From NCBI GenBank assembly GCA_021768245.1, contig JAETNO010000015.1, forward strand, positions 1 through 64,000: 64,000 nucleotides of DNA, written 5' to 3'. This document shows, piece after piece, positions 16,519-24,441 of the stretch. The position numbers were made by a program, and so were the translations under genes. Position 1 is the stretch's first letter, and every line of letters begins with the position of its first letter. This stretch comes from Bacteroidaceae bacterium (GTDB lineage Bacteria > Bacteroidota > Bacteroidia > Bacteroidales > Muribaculaceae). A model generated the notes under the pieces. The model was not told where the DNA came from. It did no database searches and was given only the letters and a program-made list of their open reading frames with translations.

Positions 16519-16606
16519 TCAATTTCGACTTAACGGATTCCGTGTCCTTGACGGACTCAATTATGTGCTTTATAATCAATCTTCTACCGAAGATTTCGAC
16601 TTAATG

Positions 16607-16641
16607 AAAAAGGAACTCTAATCTTCTCAGAGTTCCTTTTT
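16607..16641 (-). terminator. Strong bidirectional hairpin downstream of tRNA-Phe
   Basis: A 13-bp perfect stem (AAAAAGGAACTCT at 16607-16619, AGAGTTCCTTTTT at 16629-16641) with a 9-base loop. It starts one base after the tRNA 3' end on the minus strand, so it ends the tRNA-Phe transcript. It has A and T tracts on both sides and can work both ways. Confidence 0.85.
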
Positions 16642-16642
16642 G

Positions 16643-16715
16643 TGGTGCCACCAGGAATCGAACCGGGGACACAAGGATTTTCAGTCCTTTGCTCTACCAA
16701 CTGAGCTATGGCACC
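16643..16715 (-). tRNA. tRNA-Phe (GAA), probable prophage attachment gene
   Basis: A complete cloverleaf on the minus strand: acceptor GGTGCCA...TGGCACC with discriminator A, D arm AGCTCAGTTGGTAGAGC, anticodon loop CTGAAAATC and T loop GGTTCGATTCC. CCA is not fully encoded. The 3' end faces the integrase, the usual orientation for integration into a tRNA gene. The gene is intact, so the phage carried a copy of the 3' end. Confidence 0.97.
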
Positions 16716-17232
16716 TTGGTTTGCTAAACCAGAGTTGATTTAGCGGTTTGCATAACGATTGGAATGTATTTAGGAAATACCGTTTCCGTGTTTTGCGTTG
16801 CAAAGGTAGGCGTTCTTTTTGAATTATGCAAATTCTAAGGCGATTTTTTTTGTTGCTGATTATGTAAGATGCATAAAATCAACGATAAGGCATTGGAATG
16901 TTTTTTTCGGTAAAGTATGTTATTAGTCTGGTGTGTGATGGTTTTAAGTTGTGTATAGTACGAATTTAGGGCTCTCGATTAAAGTTTGCGTTAAGTTTAG
17001 GTGGATTTACATTCCGATTGTAATGTAAAAGTTGTTGTTAAATGGTGTAAATGAGGTTGAATATGGACTTAAACATGCTTTTTTTGACGGTGTGGGGATT
17101 TTATAGTGTAAAAAGTGCGTTTATGTGGAGGAAATTTCTTACTTTCGCTTGTTAAATATGGTAGTATCGTCGGACTTTTCGGCGCTGATGCTGTTTTAGG
17201 ACGTTTGACTATTTTGCGACTGATATAAATTT
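16716..17232. other. 517-base intergenic region, tRNA-Phe promoter and dut leader
   Basis: A/T-rich and without a credible gene. The tRNA-Phe promoter reads on the minus strand (next entry). Toward dut there is only a weak plus-strand -7 candidate, TACTTTCG at 17140-17147, about 85 bases ahead of the dut ATG. Nothing else stands out. Confidence 0.6.
16801..16832 (-). promoter_or_regulatory. Bacteroidetes-type promoter of tRNA-Phe
   Basis: On the minus strand the -7 box TACCTTTG (complement of 16801-16808) and a -33 TTTG (complement of 16829-16832) are 20 bases apart, which fits the sigma-ABfr consensus. It lies about 85 bases upstream of the tRNA. Confidence 0.75.
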
Positions 17233-17676
17233 ATGCAAAGAATAAAGGTTAAAATCATCAATGATTCGGGGCATGAGTTGCCTGCTTATGAGACTCCTTC
17301 GTCTGCGGGGATGGACGTGCGTGCCAAGCTTTCTTCACCGTTGACTCTCGGCCCATTGGAAAGGGCGTTGATTCCGACCGGATTGCGCATGCAGCTTCCT
17401 CAAGGTTACGAGTGTCAGGTCAGACCACGTTCGGGGCTTGCGCTTAAGCATGGGATTTCACTTGTGAATACTCCAGGCACAATCGATGCCGACTATCGCG
17501 GTGAGATTGGAATCATCGTTATAAATCTTTCGAATGAACCCTACACAATCAAGGATGGTGAGCGCATTGCCCAACTCGTAATCAAGGAGTATGTCCATGT
17601 GACATGGGAGGGTGTCGACCGTATTGATGAGACAGTGCGCGGCGACGGCGCATTTGGCCATACCGGCGTTAATTGA
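17233..17676 (+). CDS. dut: dUTP diphosphatase
   Basis: A 147-residue trimeric dUTPase that hydrolyses dUTP to dUMP and pyrophosphate, keeping uracil out of DNA and feeding dTMP synthesis. All five family motifs are present: SAGMDVRA (24-31), RPRSGLALKHG (~63-73), GTIDADYRGEIG (~81-92, with the catalytic Asp), RIAQLVI (~112-118) and GDGAFGHTG (~137-145; His is in the place of the usual Ser). It heads the run dut-TPR-DUF4292-EnvC that is conserved in Bacteroidales, so it is host rather than phage. Confidence 0.96.
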   Translation: MQRIKVKIINDSGHELPAYETPSSAGMDVRAKLSSPLTLGPLERALIPTGLRMQLPQGYECQVRPRSGLALKHGISLVNTPGTIDADYRGEIGIIVINLSNEPYTIKDGERIAQLVIKEYVHVTWEGVDRIDETVRGDGAFGHTGVN

Positions 17677-17744
17677 GCGTTTCGTTTCTCCTACATCTGT
17701 CATAGGGCCCGTTGCCCCATAGCATATCAATCAATGAATCATCA

Positions 17745-19487
17745 ATGAAAAGACTTCCTCTGATACTCCTTACCGTCCTCACTCTCGGTTTCCTGTCGGT
17801 AATGGCAAGAAGCCGTCGGGGCACGCTTGAAAGTGCCGATGCGAGAAAGGCCGATTACATATTTCTGGAAGCCTTGCGCGCGAAATCGCAGGGACGTATG
17901 GACGCGGCTTTTTCGTTGCTGCAGCGGGCTCACGAGCTAAACAGTGCCGACAAAGAGATAGGAGTGGAGCTTTCAACCTATCTTCTGCGCCTGTCGCAGA
18001 TTGATTCGGCCATGCTCGAGCAGTCTATGGCCCTTCTCAAGGATTACTATGATGCAAATCCGTCTGACATATATTATGGCGGACGCTATGCTATGCTGAA
18101 TGAGCAGCTACTCAATCGTGACGAGGCTGTGGAGACATGGCGGAAACTGCATATCTATTATCCCGACCGGCTTGAGGTGACATACCGTTATGCCGATGTG
18201 CTCGGTCAGGGAGGAACGGACGCCGACCGCGACCATGCGATTGCAATCTATGATTCCGTAGAGGTGGCTGAGGGTAAGAGTATCCCTCTTTCATCAAAGA
18301 AGATACAGCTTTATTATACTTTGCAGGACACAGCCGCGATTCTTGCTGAGGCAGACCGACTCAGACATTCATCGCCTAAGAATGTGGATTATCAGGTCTT
18401 TTCCGGTGACATATATTCCATGTTCCAGCTCAATGACAGGGCTAAGGAGTTCTACGACAGCGCCTGTGTGCTCGACCCTTCCAGCGGACTTGCCTACTAT
18501 TCCCGTGCCCGGTTCTACAATTCTCTCGGAGACAGCGCAGCTTTCAACCGCGAGGTTTTCCAGGCTCTGGAGCAAAAAAGCCTTGACGTGGAGACCAAAC
18601 TTGCAATCCTTCGGAGCTATATCCAGGAGATGTATAATGATTCTACCCAGCTTCCGCAGGTTCGCCATCTGTTTGATGTACTTATCGACCAGCACCCCCA
18701 TGAGCATGACATACATTCCCTTTATGCCCGCTACCTGATAGTCACCAAGGATTATGCCAAAGCTGCCGAGCAGACTGAACGGTCGCTTGATCTTGACCCC
18801 GCCGATGAGGAAGGGTGGGAGATGTTGACCTCCCTTTATCTTCAGGTAGATCAACTTGACAAGGCAAAAGCGGCAATCAAGCGCTCTATGCGTTACTATC
18901 CTGAAAACGCGCGACAGTATCTTGTCCTTGGCTCTATATATAATCAGGAAAAGAATCATGCTAAGGCCTCGACGGAATATGCCCGTGCCCTCGAACTGAC
19001 TGATTCTGCCGATGTCGACCTCCTGTCACGGATATATGGTTCGATTGGCGACAATCTGTATGCCCAGGAGTTGGCCGACAGTGCCTTCACGATGTATCAA
19101 AAGGCGATTCTCTATGACCCTGATAATTATCTGGCATTGAACAACTGCGCCTATTATCTCGCTTGCGAGGGGAAGGACCTCGACAAGGCCTTGTCAATGA
19201 TTGAGACCGCCATTGCCGCTGAGCCGGAGAATGACACCGCTCTCGACACTTATGCCTGGGTTCTTTTTAAGCGCAAGGATTACGCAAAAGCCAGGGAGAT
19301 TATAGACCGTACGCTTTCACTGATGAACGAGCCCGGGGAAGAAGTGCTCGAACACGCAGGTGACATATATTTCATGGATGGCGAGCCCGACAAGGCCCTT
19401 GAATTCTGGAAGCGCGCCTTGAAACTCAATCCTGACAATGCCTTGCTTGCCAAGAAGGTGAGACATAAGACCTATTTCTTTAAATAG
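17745..19487 (+). CDS. Exported tetratricopeptide repeat protein
   Basis: A 580-residue protein starting at the ATG at 17745 (a TTG 33 bases upstream would put residues before the signal). The signal peptide is MKRLPLILLTVLTLGFLSV. Nearly all the rest is TPR, with clear repeats such as AAEQTERSLDLDPADEEGWE and the C-terminal series ALSMIETAIAAEPENDTALD and ALEFWKRALKLNPDNA. TPR superhelices bind other proteins. It lies 9 bases upstream of the DUF4292 lipoprotein and is conserved beside the EnvC-like gene, so a periplasmic envelope-assembly role is likely, though the partner is unknown. Confidence 0.85.
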   Translation: MKRLPLILLTVLTLGFLSVMARSRRGTLESADARKADYIFLEALRAKSQGRMDAAFSLLQRAHELNSADKEIGVELSTYLLRLSQIDSAMLEQSMALLKDYYDANPSDIYYGGRYAMLNEQLLNRDEAVETWRKLHIYYPDRLEVTYRYADVLGQGGTDADRDHAIAIYDSVEVAEGKSIPLSSKKIQLYYTLQDTAAILAEADRLRHSSPKNVDYQVFSGDIYSMFQLNDRAKEFYDSACVLDPSSGLAYYSRARFYNSLGDSAAFNREVFQALEQKSLDVETKLAILRSYIQEMYNDSTQLPQVRHLFDVLIDQHPHEHDIHSLYARYLIVTKDYAKAAEQTERSLDLDPADEEGWEMLTSLYLQVDQLDKAKAAIKRSMRYYPENARQYLVLGSIYNQEKNHAKASTEYARALELTDSADVDLLSRIYGSIGDNLYAQELADSAFTMYQKAILYDPDNYLALNNCAYYLACEGKDLDKALSMIETAIAAEPENDTALDTYAWVLFKRKDYAKAREIIDRTLSLMNEPGEEVLEHAGDIYFMDGEPDKALEFWKRALKLNPDNALLAKKVRHKTYFFK

Positions 19488-19496
19488 ACCCTACGC

Positions 19497-20348
19497 ATGA
19501 AACTTCGAAATATTCTAATCATATTTTTTGCCTCGATACTCTCTGTGGCCTGCCATTCCGGACGTTCTGCCTCACAGGGCGGTTCCAATAGCTCCGCTTA
19601 TGTCGGCGGTGATGCCGCTAAGGCTCTTGGAAGCTCTCAGTTGAAAGATATGCTCGGACGGCTTGAGGCAAGCTATGGAATTTGGGAAAATGTGAAGGTG
19701 CCTGTGACGCTTAAATTGAAAAGCCCGAAAAAATTAAGTGTCGGTGGAACTCTCACGATGCAGCGCGACCGTAGTATTCACCTCTCCCTTCGGGTGCTTG
19801 GCATGGAGATGGCATCGTTGATGGTCACTCAGGACAGTATTTATGCTGTCTATAAGCTTGACCGTCTATATTTTGCGGAAAGTATAAGCGATCTGCTCGG
19901 TGGATTTCCCGCTACTGTAGGCAATGTGCAGAATCTCCTGCTGGGGAGGGCCTTTGCCTTAGGCGACAAAACTCTGACGGACGTAAAATGCTCCCTGTCA
20001 GGCAACGGACTTAAATGGACTATAACACCCGCTCAAAATCCCCGTGGGATAAGTTATGATTTCACTGTTGACACTCCAAGCGGGAATGTCGAACAGCTGA
20101 CGGTAAATCTCCCTTCGCGCAAGCCGATTGAAGCCCGTTATTCTGATTTCACTGTCGCAGCCACAGGGCCGATTGCCGCGACTACCGAGTTGACGGCCTC
20201 GACTTCAAAAAATAATTTCAGCGCGGAAATAAGCCTTAATTCCCGACGGGCAGAGTGGGGGAAAGGAGATATGAAAACTTGGACCGTCCCCAAAGGATAT
20301 ACCAGGGTGAAAGCTGCTGATATAATGAAGATGCTTTCACGCATGTAG
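19497..20348 (+). CDS. DUF4292 lipoprotein
   Basis: A 283-residue lipoprotein: the signal MKLRNILIIFFASILSVAC ends in a lipobox (Cys19), then a Ser/Gly-rich linker. The body has alternating strands such as TLKLKSPKKLSVGGTLTMQR and DRSIHLSLRVLGMEMASLMV, a LolA/LolB-like half-barrel pattern typical of DUF4292. Such folds carry lipids or lipoproteins, so a role at the outer membrane is likely but unproven. It is the third gene of the dut cluster, between TPR and EnvC-like genes. Confidence 0.82.
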   Translation: MKLRNILIIFFASILSVACHSGRSASQGGSNSSAYVGGDAAKALGSSQLKDMLGRLEASYGIWENVKVPVTLKLKSPKKLSVGGTLTMQRDRSIHLSLRVLGMEMASLMVTQDSIYAVYKLDRLYFAESISDLLGGFPATVGNVQNLLLGRAFALGDKTLTDVKCSLSGNGLKWTITPAQNPRGISYDFTVDTPSGNVEQLTVNLPSRKPIEARYSDFTVAATGPIAATTELTASTSKNNFSAEISLNSRRAEWGKGDMKTWTVPKGYTRVKAADIMKMLSRM

Positions 20349-20395
20349 AAGATGAAAGGCTGTTAAATTCCAGATAAAATAAATTGATAATCTCC

Positions 20396-21787
20396 ATGAC
20401 TCACAGTTTTGCTATATGGTGGCGCCGGTTGGCTGTTGTAGTGGCAGCTTTGCTTCTGGCATCCGCTCCTGTCGACGCGCGGGCCGGGCGTAAGGGTAAG
20501 TCGAGGACACCGCAACGCACCATGGAGGCTGTGAAGAGAGACAAATCAAAGGCCGAACAAAAGATTTCGGAGACTGCGACGAAGATAAAGACCAACACCA
20601 AGGAACTTAACCGTCAGCTCAATCGCCTCACATCGCTTAATGCCGACATAGAGACAAACCGCACAAAGGTGCAGGGTTTGAAAAATCATATAGATTCACT
20701 TGGCGCGGCCATAAACGTTACAGCCGATTCTGTCAAGGTCCTTGAAAAAGAACTTGAGGATATGCGCAAGGCCTATGTGAAAGCCTTGAAACAGCTCCAG
20801 CCTCATGCCGGAACCATGAATGAGATATCCTTCATATTCTCGGCGAAGAGTTTTGCCGAAGCATATAGCCGCATGCGTTATCTGAGGCAATTTTCGGCCT
20901 GGCGTGAGCGAAAGGCCGAGAATATACGCAAGGGAATAGAGCGCATAGCTGACCGTCGTGCCCATCTGACATCACTGCGCCACAGTCAGGACCTGGCTTA
21001 TCGTAAGGCAGCCGAAGTGCAGACAGAATTGTCGCAGCAGCAGTTGCAATCCGAAGAGATGGTTTCAAAGCTGCGAAAGGAGGACAGTGCGCTGCGCCGG
21101 GCACTCAACGAACAGAAAAAGCAGGCCACGGCACTTGACCGTGAACTGGATAGGCTTATTGCTGCCGAGCAGGCTCGGATTGCACGTGAGGAGGAAGCCC
21201 GTCGGCGTCAGGAAGCGCAGGCCGCAAAGACGAAGAAAGACAACAAGTCTCAGGAGAAGACAACAGCTTCAAACGGAAAGTCCGGCAATATTACAGAGCG
21301 TTCGGCTAAGGACGTGGCGTCTGCCAATGCACGCACTCAGACTGCGGCATCGACCTCGGCGGCAGCCCTGACCGGCTCGTTCGAGGCCAACAAGGGGAAG
21401 CTACTGTTTCCTGTAGCCGGGACATATAAGATTGTACGCCGTTTCGGACGCCAGCCACACCCTACATTGCCCCATGTCGAGGTTGACAATTCCGGAATTG
21501 ACATTGAGGTGAGGAAGGGTACATCTGCCCGTGCGGTATTCGCCGGGAAGGTATCATACATATTTAAGCAGGACGGTTTCAACTCTATCGTGATGGTGCG
21601 TCATGGCCGCTATATCACTATCTATGCCGGACTTGCTACCGTCGCTGTCAAGCAGGGCGACAGTGTCAAGGCAGGCCAGACTCTCGGAAGCATATATTCA
21701 GACCCGGACGACGGCAACCGTACGAAACTGCATTTTGAAATCCGCAACGAGCGTCAGAAACTCAATCCCACCCAATGGGTGAGATAG
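20396..21787 (+). CDS. EnvC-like murein hydrolase activator (degenerate LytM/M23 domain)
   Basis: A 463-residue periplasmic protein starting at the ATG at 20396. After a signal peptide (ends SAPVDARA), a long coiled coil runs to about residue 270, then a low-complexity Ala/Ser/Thr linker, then a C-terminal LytM domain. The LytM domain keeps the fold (VRRFGRQPHP, VMVRHGRYITIYAGL, LHFEIRN) but the zinc-binding GxHxGxD is NSGID, and the HxH motif has only one His. In EnvC this loss marks an activator of amidases, not an enzyme. It probably recruits or activates a cell-splitting amidase at division. Confidence 0.85.
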   Translation: MTHSFAIWWRRLAVVVAALLLASAPVDARAGRKGKSRTPQRTMEAVKRDKSKAEQKISETATKIKTNTKELNRQLNRLTSLNADIETNRTKVQGLKNHIDSLGAAINVTADSVKVLEKELEDMRKAYVKALKQLQPHAGTMNEISFIFSAKSFAEAYSRMRYLRQFSAWRERKAENIRKGIERIADRRAHLTSLRHSQDLAYRKAAEVQTELSQQQLQSEEMVSKLRKEDSALRRALNEQKKQATALDRELDRLIAAEQARIAREEEARRRQEAQAAKTKKDNKSQEKTTASNGKSGNITERSAKDVASANARTQTAASTSAAALTGSFEANKGKLLFPVAGTYKIVRRFGRQPHPTLPHVEVDNSGIDIEVRKGTSARAVFAGKVSYIFKQDGFNSIVMVRHGRYITIYAGLATVAVKQGDSVKAGQTLGSIYSDPDDGNRTKLHFEIRNERQKLNPTQWVR

Positions 21788-21876
21788 GGCAACTATTCCG
21801 TGACGACAGCGGTTATAATAACATCAGGGGGTGGCTATTATTGTAATGGCGCCCCGACTAACATTAAATTGAAAAA

Positions 21877-23583
21877 ATGACAACATTTGAAGACCTCGGA
21901 GTCGCCCCATTGCTTCGTAAAGCTGTGGAGGAACTTGGATTTGAAAACCCTATGCCGGTGCAGGAGAGAGTGATTCCCCGGCTGCTCGGCGACGCTCACG
22001 ATATAATAGCCCTTGCCCAGACCGGCACGGGAAAAACTGCTGCTTTCGGTCTCCCGCTCCTTCAGCGGATTGACTCGGCTGTGAATAAACCACAGGCTTT
22101 GATTCTCGCCCCTACCCGCGAACTATGCCTGCAGATTGGCAGTGACCTTGCCGACTTCTCAAAATACATACCCCAGGTGAAGGTGCTTCCTGTCTATGGT
22201 GGCTCGAGCATCGAGAGTCAGATTCGTGGCTTGAAAAAAGGTGTGCAGGTCATAGTCGCCACTCCCGGGCGTCTGATTGATTTGATTAAGCGTGGAGTGG
22301 TGAAGCTCGGCGATGTCCATACCGTGGTGCTCGACGAGGCTGACGAGATGCTCAACATGGGATTCCTTGACTCTATTGAGGAGATTCTCTCGTTCGTGCC
22401 TGAAGAGCGCAAGATGCTTCTGTTCTCGGCTACGATGCCGTCTGATATATTGAAGATTGCGAAGCGCTATATGAAGGACTACGAGGAAATCGTGGTCGGA
22501 ACACGCAATGAGGGTGCTGAGAATGTACGCCACATATATTATATGGTAAACGCCCGCGACAAGTACCTTGCCTTGAAGCGCGTGGTCGATAACTCTCCGA
22601 GCATCTATGCCATAGTTTTCTGCCGTACCCGGCGAGACACCCAGGAGGTCGCCGACAATCTGATTCGCGACGGCTATAATGCCGAAGCCCTCCACGGTGA
22701 CCTTTCGCAGCAGCAACGCGATATTGTGATGAAAAAGTTCCGCGATGGTGTGGTTGCAATTCTTGTGGCGACCGACGTTGCCGCCCGCGGTCTTGATGTG
22801 GACAATCTTACACATGTAATCAACTATGGACTGCCTGACGACACCGCCGTCTATACACATCGTTCGGGTCGAACGGGACGTGCCGGAAAATCGGGAGTGT
22901 CAATCGCTATCATACATTCCAGAGAAAAAGGGAAACTGCGCGAGATTGAACGCATAATCGGAAAGACGTTTGAACATAAGGAGGTCCCGACACCGGAGCA
23001 TATCATTGAAAAGCAGCTTTATAACCTTGCCGACAGGATTGAACGCGTAAAGGTCAACGAAGAGGAGATTGCCGCCTATCTGCCCGGTATATCACGCAAA
23101 CTCGAATGGCTGTCGGAGGAGGATTTGTTGAAACGTGTGATATCCCTTGAATTCAACCGTCTGCTTGACTACTATAAGGATGCCCCGAAGATTGATTTCA
23201 TCGACGCGAAGCCTACTAAGGCCGAACGCCGTGGACGTAAGGGGGGAGAGCATGAACGCCCGAAGAATGATAAGGAAAAGGACCGCCGCACGGCAGAGCG
23301 GGGCATGGAACGAATATATATAAATGTCGGGAAACGCGATGGATTCTTCGCCGGAAATCTCATTGAAATGCTCAATAAGCTCATTCCCGGTAAGCGCGTC
23401 GATGTCGGTAGAATTGATTTGTTGCCCGGTTACTCTCTGTTCGACGTGAAAAAGTCAGATGCGAGGAAAGTTGTCGGGGCATTGACCGGTGGCGATTTCT
23501 ATGGTAAACGTCTTCATAGTGAAATCGCTGTCGCCGACCGTGACTACTCAAAGATTGCCGAGAAGAGAAAGGGCAGGAAATAG
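21877..23583 (+). CDS. DEAD-box RNA helicase with C-terminal RNA-binding domain
   Basis: A 568-residue ATP-dependent RNA helicase of the DeaD/CsdA/DbpA kind, working in ribosome assembly and mRNA turnover. It has a Q motif (FENPMPVQ), motif I AQTGTGKT, Ia PTRELCLQ, II DEAD, III SAT, V ATDVAARGLD and VI HRSGRTGRAG. A linker rich in Arg and Lys (~435-475) leads to a DbpA-type RNA-binding domain (YINVGKRDGFFAGNLIEML, then GYSLFDV). The Lys/Arg end (KIAEKRKGRK) is also typical. It is monocistronic by spacing. Choosing between deaD, csdA and dbpA names is not safe from sequence. Confidence 0.93.
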   Translation: MTTFEDLGVAPLLRKAVEELGFENPMPVQERVIPRLLGDAHDIIALAQTGTGKTAAFGLPLLQRIDSAVNKPQALILAPTRELCLQIGSDLADFSKYIPQVKVLPVYGGSSIESQIRGLKKGVQVIVATPGRLIDLIKRGVVKLGDVHTVVLDEADEMLNMGFLDSIEEILSFVPEERKMLLFSATMPSDILKIAKRYMKDYEEIVVGTRNEGAENVRHIYYMVNARDKYLALKRVVDNSPSIYAIVFCRTRRDTQEVADNLIRDGYNAEALHGDLSQQQRDIVMKKFRDGVVAILVATDVAARGLDVDNLTHVINYGLPDDTAVYTHRSGRTGRAGKSGVSIAIIHSREKGKLREIERIIGKTFEHKEVPTPEHIIEKQLYNLADRIERVKVNEEEIAAYLPGISRKLEWLSEEDLLKRVISLEFNRLLDYYKDAPKIDFIDAKPTKAERRGRKGGEHERPKNDKEKDRRTAERGMERIYINVGKRDGFFAGNLIEMLNKLIPGKRVDVGRIDLLPGYSLFDVKKSDARKVVGALTGGDFYGKRLHSEIAVADRDYSKIAEKRKGRK

Positions 23584-23698
23584 AGTGGGTATTGATGGAC
23601 TGCAGTCTATGATTAAACCACACGCCCGAAACCGTGTCATATTAATAAAGGTGGATATCTCTGATATCTGCACATGATAATAAAAAACGAAGAAAACG

Positions 23699-24328
23699 AT
23701 GAAGAAAGCTTTTTTGATATTTGCTCTTATGATATATGCAGTGTCGGCGATGGCTCAGTTGTCGGCTGCGGATGCTTTTACTTCGGCTCCACAAGGCGTT
23801 TTCCCCTTGCTTGACCGCAACACGCGTCTCGACATGATTGACTATTATAAGAACGGCATGAGCAATCCGTCGCAAAACGCTCTCAACGGTCGTTCGTCTA
23901 TTTCGGAAATGACTCCTCAGACGATTACTGTCAAGATGACGGACTCTTCTTCGGCGCAGCTTGTGGTGCTTCCGTCTCCGAAGGGTTCGGTTATAGCCTT
24001 GATTTCGACTGTGGCTACTCCCGGGCTCGACTCAAGTATTAAATTCTACGACGAATCGTGGGCTCCGCTTGACATTAAAGGCTATTTCACCAAGCCGGGA
24101 TGGAATGAATGGTTGACCGACAGCGGGCGTGAGAATGAGGAAGAGGTGACCATGCAGGTTCCATTCATGCTTGCCTCCTACCACATTGACCCGTCTACTT
24201 CGCGGCTGACGCTTACAAATAACTTGTCACGTTTTCTTGACAAGGATGTCTACGAAAGTCTGTCGTCCTATCTTCGCCCTTCGCTCGTCTATACCTGGAA
24301 CGGTAAACGTTTTGTGATGGATAAATAG
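23699..24328 (+). CDS. DUF3256 exported protein
   Basis: A 209-residue secreted protein with a clear signal peptide (MKKAFLIFALMIYAVSAMA). The mature part starts with the DUF3256 hallmark FPLLDRNTRLDMIDYY, followed by strands around ITVKMTDSSSAQLVVLP and VIALISTVATPGLDSSIKF. The family occurs widely in Bacteroidales and has no known function. It is followed by a strong terminator shared with convergent valS. Confidence 0.85.
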   Translation: MKKAFLIFALMIYAVSAMAQLSAADAFTSAPQGVFPLLDRNTRLDMIDYYKNGMSNPSQNALNGRSSISEMTPQTITVKMTDSSSAQLVVLPSPKGSVIALISTVATPGLDSSIKFYDESWAPLDIKGYFTKPGWNEWLTDSGRENEEEVTMQVPFMLASYHIDPSTSRLTLTNNLSRFLDKDVYESLSSYLRPSLVYTWNGKRFVMDK

Positions 24329-24364
24329 ACCTGTCTGAATAGAATTGTCTTTTGGACAATATGA

Positions 24365-24410
24365 AAAAACTCCCTGCCACTTCAATTTTCCGAAGTGGCA
24401 GGGAGTTTTT
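24365..24410. terminator. Bidirectional terminator between convergent genes
   Basis: A 19-bp perfect stem (24365-24383 with 24392-24410) and an 8-base loop, with A tract on one side and T tract on the other. It separates the DUF3256 gene (plus) from valS (minus) and should serve both. Confidence 0.92.
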
Positions 24411-24441
24411 CATTGAGACTGTCCTTAATGAACAATGTTTT

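Noticed and set aside
16343..16604. CRISPR array
   Set aside because: Repeats are short, few and unevenly spaced, with no cas genes.
16394..16621. 75-residue reading frame between integrase and tRNA-Phe
   Set aside because: It covers the repeat array and the tRNA terminator and has no motif or start signal; better explained as attachment DNA.
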